Assembly (NCBI GenBank): GCA_964544765.1
Contig: CAZJDM010000099.1
Coordinates: forward strand, 1-16,732
Length of the DNA stretch: 16,732 nucleotides
Direction: 5' to 3'
Source: CAZJDM01 sp964544765
GTDB taxonomy: Bacteria; Bdellovibrionota_B; Oligoflexia; CAYFLR01
In this document: in pieces, positions 1 through 6,782 of the stretch
Layout: each line of letters begins with the position of its first letter
Numbering within the stretch: position 1 is the first letter of the stretch
Program-made: the position numbers and the translations under genes
Notes under the pieces: generated by a model
What the model was told of the DNA's origin: nothing
Databases searched by the model: none
The model's input: the letters and a program-made list of their open reading frames with translations, nothing else

Positions 1-1
1 T

Positions 2-275
2 ATTTGCGGCTCACGCTTTATATGTGGGTATATTTTACACTCTGAATCGCTGAGAATCGCTGGAAGGCTGTTATTCAAATACAGTTAAAATTTGTTGGAT
101 TGAAGTCGATCCCATTTACGCTGTTAAACAACTTGACCCCATCTCATTCGATCTGGCTAAGATCGAATGGGTATATTTTGAAGAATCAGAAGGAAACATT
201 GTTGCCTTCGATAACGGATCAACATATTATTGGCTATCAGATATTGAAGATTGGATTGAGAATCAAGATCCATAA
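2..275 (+). pseudogene. C-terminal remnant of a small acidic protein, frameshifted
   Basis: An open frame without any start codon runs from 54 to the TAA at 273-275. Its acidic, aromatic-rich C-terminus includes the segments IEWVYFEESEGNIVAFD and YYWLSDIEDWIENQDP. A TGA at 51-53 closes the frame upstream. That stop lies in a 10-bp direct repeat (44-53 and 54-63, gaatcgctg plus one base). Removing one copy joins the frame to an open stretch from base 2 (ending GYILHSESLEG...), so the gene was probably inactivated by this duplication. A terminator-like hairpin follows six bases after the stop, which supports this being a real former gene end. I do not recognise the family. The other overlapping frame (100-306, TTG start) runs through the hairpin and looks non-coding. 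Confidence 0.45.
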
Positions 276-280
276 ATATG

Positions 281-304
281 AGGGGATATTTCCCCTTATT
301 CTTT
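281..304 (+). terminator. Probable rho-independent terminator
   Basis: The 6-bp GC-rich arms AGGGGA (281-286) and TCCCCT (291-296) are separated by the loop TATT and followed by the T-rich stretch tattcttt. The hairpin begins six bases after the stop of the gene remnant. The stem is short and the T-tract is interrupted, so it would be of moderate strength. Confidence 0.5.
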
Positions 305-343
305 GATTGTAATGGGTTTAGTTAGTATGAAGTTTGATTATTA

Positions 344-1426
344 TTAATCTTTTTCATCGATTTTACCAAATTCTTGCTGTAATTGCTCAGGTGTTGGCAA
401 ACTAGATTTCATTTTTTCTGGAAATAATTTATAAGTAGCTACTCCCATAGGTCGATTGCTATCACGAAGTGTATATTCCACTACTACTTTGTTACGCTCC
501 TTACAAAGAATTAAACCAATAGAAGGCTCATCGCTAAAATGTTTCAGTTTATCATCGACAGCCGATAGATAAAAGCCCATTTTACCGGCAAATTCAGGTT
601 TAAATTCTTCTATTTTTAAATCAATGATTATAAAACAACGTAATTTAAGATGATAGAATAGCAAATCTAAATAATAATCTTTATCGCCAACTTCAAATTG
701 ATACTGACTACCAACAAAAGAAAAACCAGCTCCCATCTCAATTAAAAAATCTTTTAAGTGCTGAAGTAATTTAGACTCTAATCGCCTTTCGCTAATATTA
801 GTACCGAAATTTATAAAATCAAAATTATAAGGATCTTTAAATAATCCCTGAGCAAGATCCGACTGCTGTGGAGGCAACGTCTTAGTAAAATTTGTAATAG
901 CTTTTCCCTGACGATCAAATAACTTTGACTCTATTTGATTAGTAAGGACAGCTCTCGACCATCCATTTATAGTTGTTTGTTTTGCATACCAAACTCTTTC
1001 TGAAGGTTCTTTCATCTTCTCTATGAGAACAATATTGTGTCCCCAAGGTATTTCTGCCATAGGCTGTGGCAGATTCTTAGTATCAATTTCTGCCACAGGT
1101 TGTGGCAGATTTAAGGTATCTTTAGTATAAGCCAAGTAAAAAGCTCGCATTCTCCAAATATTACGAGAAGAAAAGCCTTTGATTCCAGGAAAAGACTTTT
1201 TTATGTCGTTGGATATTTGTTCAATTACATTAGCACCCCAAGTATCATCTTTTTGGGTTTCTACTATTTCTTTTCCAATTGTCCAATATAATTCAATTAA
1301 TTCACGATTTACTGATAAACAGGCTTTAATACGAGCTTTATCAATACTAATTTTTAGGTTTTTGAAAAGACTATCATAACCGGAAGGAAGTGGTTTTATT
1401 GATTTTGATAGCTTGTAATTGTTCAA
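344..1426 (-). CDS. YhcG/DUF1016 family PDDEXK nuclease
   Basis: This 360-residue protein has the DUF1016 N-terminal domain (about residues 15-170, with LYWTIGKEI and AEIPWGHNIVLIEK) and a C-terminal YhcG-type PDDEXK nuclease domain (about 205-340). The likely active-site residues are D254 (YYLDLLFYH) and D269-x-K271 (IIIDLKIEEFKPEFAGKMGFY). The D-x-K takes the place of the more common E-x-K and is an accepted variant. Members are often found in restriction-modification and other accessory loci, but a precise role is not established. The start is TTG (1424-1426), chosen because AGGAGA lies about 5 bases upstream and no in-frame ATG fits. Residues 104-115 and 116-127 are a tandem 12-residue duplication (NLPQPVAEI / NLPQPMAEI) that inserts an extra unit just before the conserved PWGHN. 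No methylase or restriction partner is adjacent, so it is an orphan copy. Confidence 0.88.
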   Translation of the reverse strand: MNNYKLSKSIKPLPSGYDSLFKNLKISIDKARIKACLSVNRELIELYWTIGKEIVETQKDDTWGANVIEQISNDIKKSFPGIKGFSSRNIWRMRAFYLAYTKDTLNLPQPVAEIDTKNLPQPMAEIPWGHNIVLIEKMKEPSERVWYAKQTTINGWSRAVLTNQIESKLFDRQGKAITNFTKTLPPQQSDLAQGLFKDPYNFDFINFGTNISERRLESKLLQHLKDFLIEMGAGFSFVGSQYQFEVGDKDYYLDLLFYHLKLRCFIIIDLKIEEFKPEFAGKMGFYLSAVDDKLKHFSDEPSIGLILCKERNKVVVEYTLRDSNRPMGVATYKLFPEKMKSSLPTPEQLQQEFGKIDEKD

Positions 1427-1437
1427 ATTTATCTCCT

Positions 1438-1857
1438 ATAGATTATTATTACTAGCAAAAGCATTTCCATAATTAAATAGATTTTTTTCTATTAGCATAA
1501 ACTTTTTTCAGTATATTTTAGTATGACAGCAAGAAAAATCATGGGTGACTATGGGTTATTGTGAAGAATAGCCGAATTACTTTAAATTATTGTTTATCTA
1601 GGGTGACAGTTAGTATATAGGTCTTTCCGAAACCCCCTAAAATAAGGCCAGACAGCCCTGAAAATCCCCTTCTTCACAGTTATTCTGGTTATCTTAAGGT
1701 CAGCAAATACTTAAATTGCAAAAGTAAATTAATGTGGTTGCAGTGGTTGCATTTAGACCGTTATACACATACATTGACATATATAGACCGCATTAGGAAA
1801 TTGGCTGGGATAGTTCATAATAGGTGTTTTTAGTTGTTATTATAAAGCCTTAGAAAA
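1438..1857. other. Gene-free spacer, no clear function
   Basis: About 420 bases separate the YhcG-type nuclease gene from the LamG remnant. I see no gene with a start and ribosome binding site. The stretch 1590-1700 is richer in G+C than its surroundings. On the minus strand it holds a short open frame of about 35 codons (…KKGIFRAVWPYFRGF…) without a good start, which may be a decayed gene end or chance. A direct repeat gtggttgca occurs twice in a row near 1734-1752, and tagaccg occurs twice near 1754-1790. The upstream part is A+T-rich and must hold the nuclease promoter, but no consensus promoter stands out. Confidence 0.4.
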
Positions 1858-2372
1858 TTAATTAGCAGACTTTCCTATGCTCCCTTTATTGAAAATATCT
1901 TGAATATCAGTATCAGAAAGGCCACCACTATAGATCTTCACTTCATCAACTAGTCCCTCAAATTTGACTTTTCCTCCATCATAACCACCAACCACAACTT
2001 TGCTATCTGATAGTTGAATATTACCAGTAAAAGAGCGGGTCCTTTTCAATTGACCATTAATATAGATTTTAATCTCGGTACCGGTAAATACTCCAGCTAC
2101 ATGGGGCCAGCCGCTTGATGGAAATCCATTTGTTGAAATACTTACAACAGTTCCATTAGAAGATGAAAATTTGTTCCATCCCAATTAGGAGATAAGTAAC
2201 GGCGATATTTAATTTTACCGGTTTGTAGTTTTCAATATTGGGTTTTGTGTCAATTTTATCAGATTTTGTATCCTGATCAGAAGTATTTACATAAACATCA
2301 TCCACACCTACATTTACCTCACATGAAATAAAAACAAGAGAAGTAAATATACAGTTGATAATTAAACGAGCA
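1858..2372 (-). pseudogene. Decayed lipoprotein with C-terminal LamG (laminin-G/ConA-like) half-domain
   Basis: The downstream part (2184 to 1858, 108 codons, opening with TTG) is the second half of a LamG-type jelly-roll domain. Typical landmarks are GWPHVAGVFTG, IKIYINGQL, FEGLVDEVKIYSGGLSD and the final DIQDIFNKG. Upstream, in a different frame, 2372 to about 2200 encodes a hydrophobic stretch with a lipobox-like FISC (Cys codon 2321-2323) and then an acidic linker. No ATG, GTG or TTG start was found for this part. The two parts join at 2185-2200 through a frame change and an in-frame stop, and the first half of the LamG fold is missing. The simplest reading is one exported carbohydrate- or protein-binding lipoprotein that lost its start and an internal segment. 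A short expressed LamG fragment from the TTG is possible but would lack a signal peptide and half the fold. Confidence 0.6.
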
Positions 2373-2454
2373 CAAAATATAAATAAATGTTAAAATAAGA
2401 GGATTAACAAATCCACTAAATTTATTAAAATTAATAAAAAGTCAGGAGGTTGGG

Positions 2455-2658
2455 ATGGAATGTGATGAAAAGAAAAATCTTAAAAACTGCAACTGTACTT
2501 ATAATCCTTGCTCACGTAAAGGTACTTGCTGTGACTGCCTAACATATCACTTAAAGTCTAGGGAACTCCCTGCTTGCTGTTTCCCCGCCAAAGCCGAAGC
2601 CACTTACAATCGATCTTTCGAGCACTTTGCCAAGTTAGTTTCAAATGGACAAGTTTAA
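2455..2658 (+). CDS. Small Cys-rich protein, DUF6485 family
   Basis: This 67-residue protein begins MECDEKKNLKNCNCTYNPC and carries nine cysteines. Seven are grouped in the first 28 residues (C3, C13, C15, C20, C25, C26, C28), followed by a CC pair in LPACCFPAKAE. The order ‘CNCTYxxCSRxGxCCxC…YH…ELPACxFP…E.TY.RS…F’ matches my recollection of the DUF6485 family, small proteins proposed to bind metal. No function is established. A very strong Shine-Dalgarno, AGGAGG at 2444-2449, lies five bases before the ATG and fixes the start. The gene stands alone: the LamG remnant upstream is on the other strand and a 500-base gap follows. A weak TCTT/AAGA hairpin with six T's follows the stop. Confidence 0.8.
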   Translation: MECDEKKNLKNCNCTYNPCSRKGTCCDCLTYHLKSRELPACCFPAKAEATYNRSFEHFAKLVSNGQV

Positions 2659-3098
2659 TCTTGTATAAGAATTTTTTACTACTTCACCAAAACCGGCCAT
2701 TTATTAGCAAATTGATAGTTTTTTAAGTAACTTGCATTTCTTTTAATCAATTATTTTTATATATAAAATATACACTAAATTCAGGGATGATAATTATTTT
2801 GTCACATCAATGTTAAATTACATCATTTGTATCACAATCTGTTGCTTTAATTTGCTTAAATTCTATGCAAAATGGTGTTAACATTCACAAACCATAAGAA
2901 AAACTTATTGATTATTAAGTTGTCAAAATTTTTGGCAAGAGTGTAAATTTTATTCACATTTTTTCAATTTTACGCTAAACATAGTTTGATTATCTTATTG
3001 TTATCTTTACAACAAGATAATTGGCATCATAATTTCTGTACCTTCCTTAAAATAGATTGTCGAAACAACAATCATTATTATAAAAAATAACTAGCTTA
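2659..3098. other. A+T-rich spacer dense in palindromes
   Basis: About 440 bases without a gene. It is unusually rich in inverted repeats. The clearest is a 13-bp stem with one mismatch (2989-3001 pairing with 3009-3021, loop tatcttt). Others are GATTGT/ACAATC with a 7-base loop near 3055, ACTTA/TAAGT near 2905, and an imperfect TTGtCAAAA/TTTTGgCAA dyad near 2921. GTTAA-containing words also recur (aatgttaa near 2809, gttaacatt near 2876). It could hold regulatory sites or an untranslated RNA. No conserved RNA family was recognised. Confidence 0.35.
2989..3021. repeat. 13-bp inverted repeat (hairpin)
   Basis: The arms attatcttattgt and acaacaagataat pair along 13 positions with one mismatch (T/C, a possible G·U wobble in one RNA orientation). 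The loop is 7 bases. It is about 150 bases upstream of the ankyrin lipoprotein start and 330 bases after the DUF6485 stop, so an operator or RNA hairpin is more likely than a terminator. No T-run follows on either strand. Confidence 0.5.
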
Positions 3099-3156
3099 AA
3101 TTGTACGACCATGACTTTGGAAAAAAAGTACATAACAAATTGATTAGAATTGATTA
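3099..3156 (+). mobile_element. Half copy of MITE-like inverted-repeat element
   Basis: This stretch matches the reverse complement of the right end of the complete element at 14957-15111. It begins AATTGTaCGACCATGACTtTGG, continues with a GTACATAACAAATTGATT block, and ends in TAGAATTGATT. It differs by a few substitutions and has one copy, not two, of the 14-bp inner repeat. The other half of the element is absent. It ends 16 bases before the start codon of the ankyrin-repeat lipoprotein, so it supplies much of that gene's leader and perhaps its promoter. Confidence 0.7.
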
Positions 3157-3172
3157 CAAATGAGGTCAACAT

Positions 3173-3531
3173 ATGAAAACTTATCTATTAATTTTACTTA
3201 CTACAGTGATTACAACAATTACATTAATCAGTTGTAATCAAACCAAGAAAGAGGAAAAAGATCCTCTGGACACACAACCGAGTAAAGATAACAAAAAACA
3301 GCCGTACTTAAAAAAGATGAAAAATTAACATTAACTGATAAAGCAAAGATAACTCCTGACTCCAAACTTGAATCTATCGCTGATAATGTTTCACTTGGAG
3401 ACTGTACTCCCTTACACTACGCCGCTATCAATGGGTGTAAAGCTGTTTATAATCAGCTAATCACCAAAGGCAGCGATGTTAAAAAGAAAGATAAAGACAA
3501 TAAAACACCCGAAGAACTTAAAACTTGGTAA
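3173..3531 (+). pseudogene. Ankyrin-repeat lipoprotein, split by a one-base frameshift
   Basis: Frame one starts at the ATG (3173), with gaggt upstream as ribosome binding site. It encodes a lipoprotein signal peptide, MKTYLLILL…TLISC with Cys at residue 21, then a charged linker, and stops at 3326-3328 after 51 codons. The frame one base back continues openly from the A-run at 3293-3298 to the TAA at 3529-3531. It encodes KKDEKLTLTDKAKI… and a canonical ankyrin repeat (TPLHYAAINGC…LITKGSDVKKKDKDNKTPEEL). One extra A in the six-A run would fuse both into a lipoprotein of about 119 residues with one ankyrin repeat. This may be a true mutation, a sequencing error, phase variation or slippage. 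The zero-frame codons are AAC AAA AAA CAG, so this is not a classic A-AAA-AAC slippery heptamer in phase. The intact protein would sit on a membrane facing the periplasm or outside and bind a partner protein. Confidence 0.65.
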
Positions 3532-3575
3532 TGTATGCTATACACATACGCGAAAACCCACCCACTGAACTAATA

Positions 3576-4229
3576 TTACTGCCACTCAAGTGCTTCAGCG
3601 GTAGAGGGAAATTGCTCTTTAAAAATAACTTTAATTTGATCAGCAATATCGCGATGCTCTTTTTGACTAGCCGCATCACACCTTATCTGAAGATAATGAA
3701 TCCAGCTACGTACAGAACCCTTCATGTATAATCTAGTTTGCACCCCTAAAGGTAATAAGGTTCTAGCGCATTCTTTTGCAATACCCTTTTCTAACGCTTG
3801 TTCATACTTTTGATAGCTTTGTTGGTAATTATCATTCTGAGCATTAACAAACCAATCTTTGGTATCTCCATCCAGATCATCCCACGAAGCCTGCCGATTT
3901 TTACTATCCTGCCTTCTAGCTTCATAAATCTCAAATTCACTTACCTTGGCATACCTCTGACTAAACTCTTGAAAACAGAAGCTTCTATGCCGCAAAATTT
4001 GCGGAGCTATACCACGAGTTGTGATTATCTCAACTGTCATATCAACAGTTTCAAAAACGCTCCAATGTTTATGACGAATACAATACTTCAGTAATTTGGA
4101 ATAATTGGTATTTTCTTGATGAGGACTGGATACACGAGCACAATAAGCCATTAATCCTTCGGGAGTGAGTGTTTCACCTTCTATTTGAAAAAGGGGCTGG
4201 GTTACTGAAATGAGCTTAACTGCTGACAT
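3576..4229 (-). CDS. thyX: Flavin-dependent thymidylate synthase ThyX
   Basis: This 217-residue protein is a cytoplasmic enzyme that makes dTMP from dUMP using methylene-tetrahydrofolate, FAD and NADPH. The family signature RHR-x7-S-x-R is present exactly: R80-H81-R82 then S90-Q91-R92 (RHRSFCFQEFSQR). The early motif HKHWSVFE (residues 53-60) and the C-terminal block ARTLLPLGVQTRLYMKGSVRSW, with a nearby Q-K-E-H, also fit. Length is normal for the family. The ATG at 4229 is preceded by GGAG with six bases of spacing. The gene is alone on its strand: 190 bases separate it from the exported-protein gene upstream. It converges with the ankyrin lipoprotein, whose stop is 44 bases away. Presence of ThyX usually means ThyA is absent from the genome, which cannot be tested here. 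Confidence 0.96.
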   Translation of the reverse strand: MSAVKLISVTQPLFQIEGETLTPEGLMAYCARVSSPHQENTNYSKLLKYCIRHKHWSVFETVDMTVEIITTRGIAPQILRHRSFCFQEFSQRYAKVSEFEIYEARRQDSKNRQASWDDLDGDTKDWFVNAQNDNYQQSYQKYEQALEKGIAKECARTLLPLGVQTRLYMKGSVRSWIHYLQIRCDAASQKEHRDIADQIKVIFKEQFPSTAEALEWQ

Positions 4230-4420
4230 AATCTTCTCCGTTTACATTCTATTAAATACTACAATATAGTAAATATTATTTAATACTATTTATCAATATT
4301 TTATACTAAATGGTAGATAATCTCTTAATTATGTTTATCCGAAGTAAATTCTATTGTCCAGTGGATAGTTGCTGAAGAAAAACGCACCGTTCATCTTGTA
4401 TAAATTTATCTTGAAGTTTA

Positions 4421-5317
4421 TCATAATACTGAAGGGACAACTGCCTGATGTAAATCATTACAAGCCTCTTGCGCACTCTTAAAAGCTTCTATTTGAAGAT
4501 TATCACTGCTCTTGCGAACTCTTTTCATTCCAGTCCGAAACTTATTTAATTTTTTTGCTGACATAACACCTGGTTTTTTCTTATTTCTCATCTTGGTAAT
4601 TATTGCAAATAACTTCCTATCTAGTTCTCGATATCGATCTCTTACTTCTAATTCAGCGTATGGTACTTGTAATAGATCAAGTGGGCCAAATGGCTTAATT
4701 CTCGAAAACTCAGTTAAATTACTAAGTGGAGAATCAACCTTTAGATTAACTTCATCTGTTAAAGCATAGGTATAAGTTAGGTCTTCTACTAATTTTATAA
4801 CCAGTCTTCCATTAGATTTTCTTTCAAGGTACCTATAAAAATCTTGATCTATTTCATCCAGATCTACAACAAAGTAGGTTCTAATTTTATTAGGCATATT
4901 ACGAGAAACTAAATATTTTTGCAGTAATAGTAAAAAGACAGCTGACGATGATCCCTCAAATAATACCCTATTAACCACAATAGTACGGTCCTGTAGAACT
5001 TCCCTTGAAGGTAAAACTTTACCTATAAACTGCATTCTAACATCCATGGGTTCATCCTCAATATTTCTCAAACTAACAATAGGTAATTCACGATAGTAAT
5101 AAGAACGTAAGTTTGGAGCAATAAAGTATCTGAAGACCGAACTGGTTGGAGAAGCTGTTCGACCTAGATTGAGGATGTAGTGACCTTCTGGGGGATACTC
5201 CTTCATTATTTCACTGGCATGAAATACAACTCTTTGTAAAAGCTGTAAGTTAGACATAACTTGAGCTTTTACAGACATAGAACAAAACAAAAAAAATAAT
5301 AGCGTTTTTAAAATCAC
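4421..5317 (-). CDS. Exported protein of unknown function, possible PRTase-like fold
   Basis: The 298-residue product opens with a signal peptide (MILKTLLFFLFCSMSVKAQ, cleavage likely after KA), so the mature protein would be periplasmic or secreted. No family is recognised with confidence. Segments ILNLGRTASPTSSVF (48-62) and RTIVVNRVLFEGSSSAVFLL (111-130) resemble the alternating β-strand/Gly-Ser loop layout of phosphoribosyltransferase-like folds, and FVVDLDEID follows. This is a weak structural guess. The C-terminal third is charged (RNKKKPGVMSAKKLNKFRTGMKRVRK) and may bind nucleic acid or membrane. The start is GTG (5315-5317), chosen because it gives the whole signal peptide. No clear ribosome binding site precedes it. 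Instead three 10-bp repeats abut the start. It follows the SpoT-like HD gene on the same strand after 170 bases, which include a long hairpin. Confidence 0.6.
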   Translation of the reverse strand: MILKTLLFFLFCSMSVKAQVMSNLQLLQRVVFHASEIMKEYPPEGHYILNLGRTASPTSSVFRYFIAPNLRSYYYRELPIVSLRNIEDEPMDVRMQFIGKVLPSREVLQDRTIVVNRVLFEGSSSAVFLLLLQKYLVSRNMPNKIRTYFVVDLDEIDQDFYRYLERKSNGRLVIKLVEDLTYTYALTDEVNLKVDSPLSNLTEFSRIKPFGPLDLLQVPYAELEVRDRYRELDRKLFAIITKMRNKKKPGVMSAKKLNKFRTGMKRVRKSSDNLQIEAFKSAQEACNDLHQAVVPSVL

Positions 5318-5345
5318 AGTATAATACAGTACAATACAGTATAAA
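5316..5345. repeat. Three 10-bp tandem repeats at the start of the exported-protein gene
   Basis: The units acagtataat, acagtacaat and acagtataaa follow one another without gaps. The repeat overlaps the GTG start codon of the minus-strand gene and fills the place where a ribosome binding site would be. A period of 10 bp places each copy on the same face of the helix, as in operators for cooperative binding. It could also be simple slippage. Confidence 0.6.
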
Positions 5346-5433
5346 ATTTAAAGATTGAACAAATGTAATTTAGAAATACCCACTTAAAGGGTGCGTTTTA
5401 AATCTAATAATAACATAATTTTAAAGATGAATG

Positions 5434-5475
5434 CATTTAAATCATGGTTAGCAACACGGTTAGCCAATTTAAATG
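5434..5475 (-). terminator. Long hairpin behind the HD-domain gene, possible terminator
   Basis: Outer arms catttaaat (5434-5442) and atttaaatg (5467-5475) pair perfectly. Inside, TGGTTAGC and GTTAGCCA continue the stem with G·T pairs around the loop AACACG. It begins 12 bases beyond the stop of the minus-strand HD gene. No long T-run follows, so it could instead be an mRNA end-processing or stability hairpin, or an attenuator between that gene and the next. Confidence 0.45.
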
Positions 5476-5487
5476 GGTAAGGTTCAT

Positions 5488-6639
5488 TTAAGGAGGATCT
5501 AATCTGCCAATGGAAATCAAATATTTACGGGCATAATCCTCACCAGTAGTCAGTTTTTCTAGATGATCCCACAATGCATCAGCCTCTCCTGGAACCCTTA
5601 ACATCGATTGAAATGAAGGCCATTGTCTTATATATTTACCAATTTTAGAGTCCCTTCGACCCAAAAAGTGGCTTAGTGCAGACTCTTCGGTATTGGCAGT
5701 TCGATCAGCCAATTTTAAGATCCTCTCCAGTATACCTCTCATAGTCTTCATTTTGGTCAACAGTTCTCTCTCTTTTCGAGACATGCCATTTAATTTCGGA
5801 ACGTTGGTAACCCCATCAATAGCGTTACCATAGGTTTGTCCAAATAAGTAATAGATATCAGCTAACGTTACGGGCGTATCCTCCACCAAATCGTGCATCC
5901 AAGCTAAAGTGCCTAACATCAATCCTAACACAGAATCACGAGGACCAAATCCAAACCTTTTTAAAACATCTCTTACGGCGTGTAGATGTGAGCTATAGGG
6001 TCTTCCTGCATACTTTTGACCAGCTCCATCGTGATATTGCAGAGCTAAGGCCCTAGCTTTCTTATTACTTCTTTTTAAATAAGCTATCAAATCACTCTCT
6101 GATTCAAATTGCGGAAAATCAATCAATTGATGGGCCTTTACATAAGCTTGATTAATATTTATCCGCTCCTCCACCGCAATATCAGAGGTTTTTCTCAATA
6201 GAGCTATCAGCTGTTCCTTTTGTTGATTTGTACCCATCTCTGCTACAGCATGAATTTGAACGAGATTAATACTGAAATCATTATAAGGCTTAAATCTCCA
6301 TCTACTCTCATATCTAACTACATTAATATAGGCAGTATATAATCTTTGATTAACCTCATCTTCGACCAGAGATACTCTTTCCAGAAAAATATCCCATTGA
6401 TCTTCATATTTGGTAGATCTAAACCCTTTTTTTACGGGTGAAACTCTGTTTAATAGTTGGCATACTCCTCTAAACCTATCACCAAATCCACCACCAATCA
6501 CTCCAACTCTGGGATGGGCCGTAACTGAGGCATTTAGTTGATAATTTAGGGAGTTAAAGGAATAAAAAGCATTTATAACAACTATATAAGTCGTAATAAT
6601 CAGTATATATCTAGTAATAACCAAGTGAAATTTATTCAT
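5488..6639 (-). CDS. Exported or membrane-anchored SpoT/MESH1-like HD-domain protein
   Basis: This 383-residue protein has one N-terminal hydrophobic segment (about residues 8-28, YILIITTYIVVINAFY), so the rest lies outside the cytoplasm. Residues about 205-320 match the RelA/SpoT hydrolase HD domain in order: GRPYSSHLHAV with H218 (SpoT: PYITHPVAV), MHDLVEDT with H249-D250 and E253-D254, FGQTYGNAIDGVTNVPK with D275, and KLADRTAN with D312 and N316. These are the metal-binding and catalytic positions of ppGpp 3'-pyrophosphohydrolases and MESH1. No synthetase, TGS or ACT domain is present. Residues 40-200 are unrecognised. SpoT enzymes are cytosolic, so an exported one is odd. The substrate might be a periplasmic or host nucleotide, or the N-terminal helix might be an anchor with inverted topology. 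The ATG at 6639 has only a weak upstream purine stretch. Confidence 0.78.
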   Translation of the reverse strand: MNKFHLVITRYILIITTYIVVINAFYSFNSLNYQLNASVTAHPRVGVIGGGFGDRFRGVCQLLNRVSPVKKGFRSTKYEDQWDIFLERVSLVEDEVNQRLYTAYINVVRYESRWRFKPYNDFSINLVQIHAVAEMGTNQQKEQLIALLRKTSDIAVEERININQAYVKAHQLIDFPQFESESDLIAYLKRSNKKARALALQYHDGAGQKYAGRPYSSHLHAVRDVLKRFGFGPRDSVLGLMLGTLAWMHDLVEDTPVTLADIYYLFGQTYGNAIDGVTNVPKLNGMSRKERELLTKMKTMRGILERILKLADRTANTEESALSHFLGRRDSKIGKYIRQWPSFQSMLRVPGEADALWDHLEKLTTGEDYARKYLISIGRLDPP

Positions 6640-6782
6640 AATATGAGCCTATAAATTGTTTTACACACTATAACTTCAAACTATACCTAGTTTTTTGCTG
6701 ATGGCTTATACCACCACCTTTATTTATTTTCAACATATTTGATCGAATATTATTTTAACGGTTTTCCAGCTCACAATTACGA

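Noticed and set aside
100..306. 68-codon plus-strand open frame with TTG start
   Set aside because: It lacks a ribosome binding site, runs into the terminator hairpin, and overlaps a frame with more protein-like, acidic composition.
344..1426. Defence island around the YhcG-type nuclease
   Set aside because: No methylase, restriction enzyme, helicase or other defence gene is adjacent; one orphan nuclease gene is not enough.
3288..3303. Programmed -1 frameshift at the A-run of the ankyrin lipoprotein
   Set aside because: The zero-frame codons AAC AAA AAA CAG do not present an in-phase A-AAA-AAC or A-AAA-AAG heptamer, and no clear stimulatory hairpin or internal SD was seen. Kept only as an alternative.
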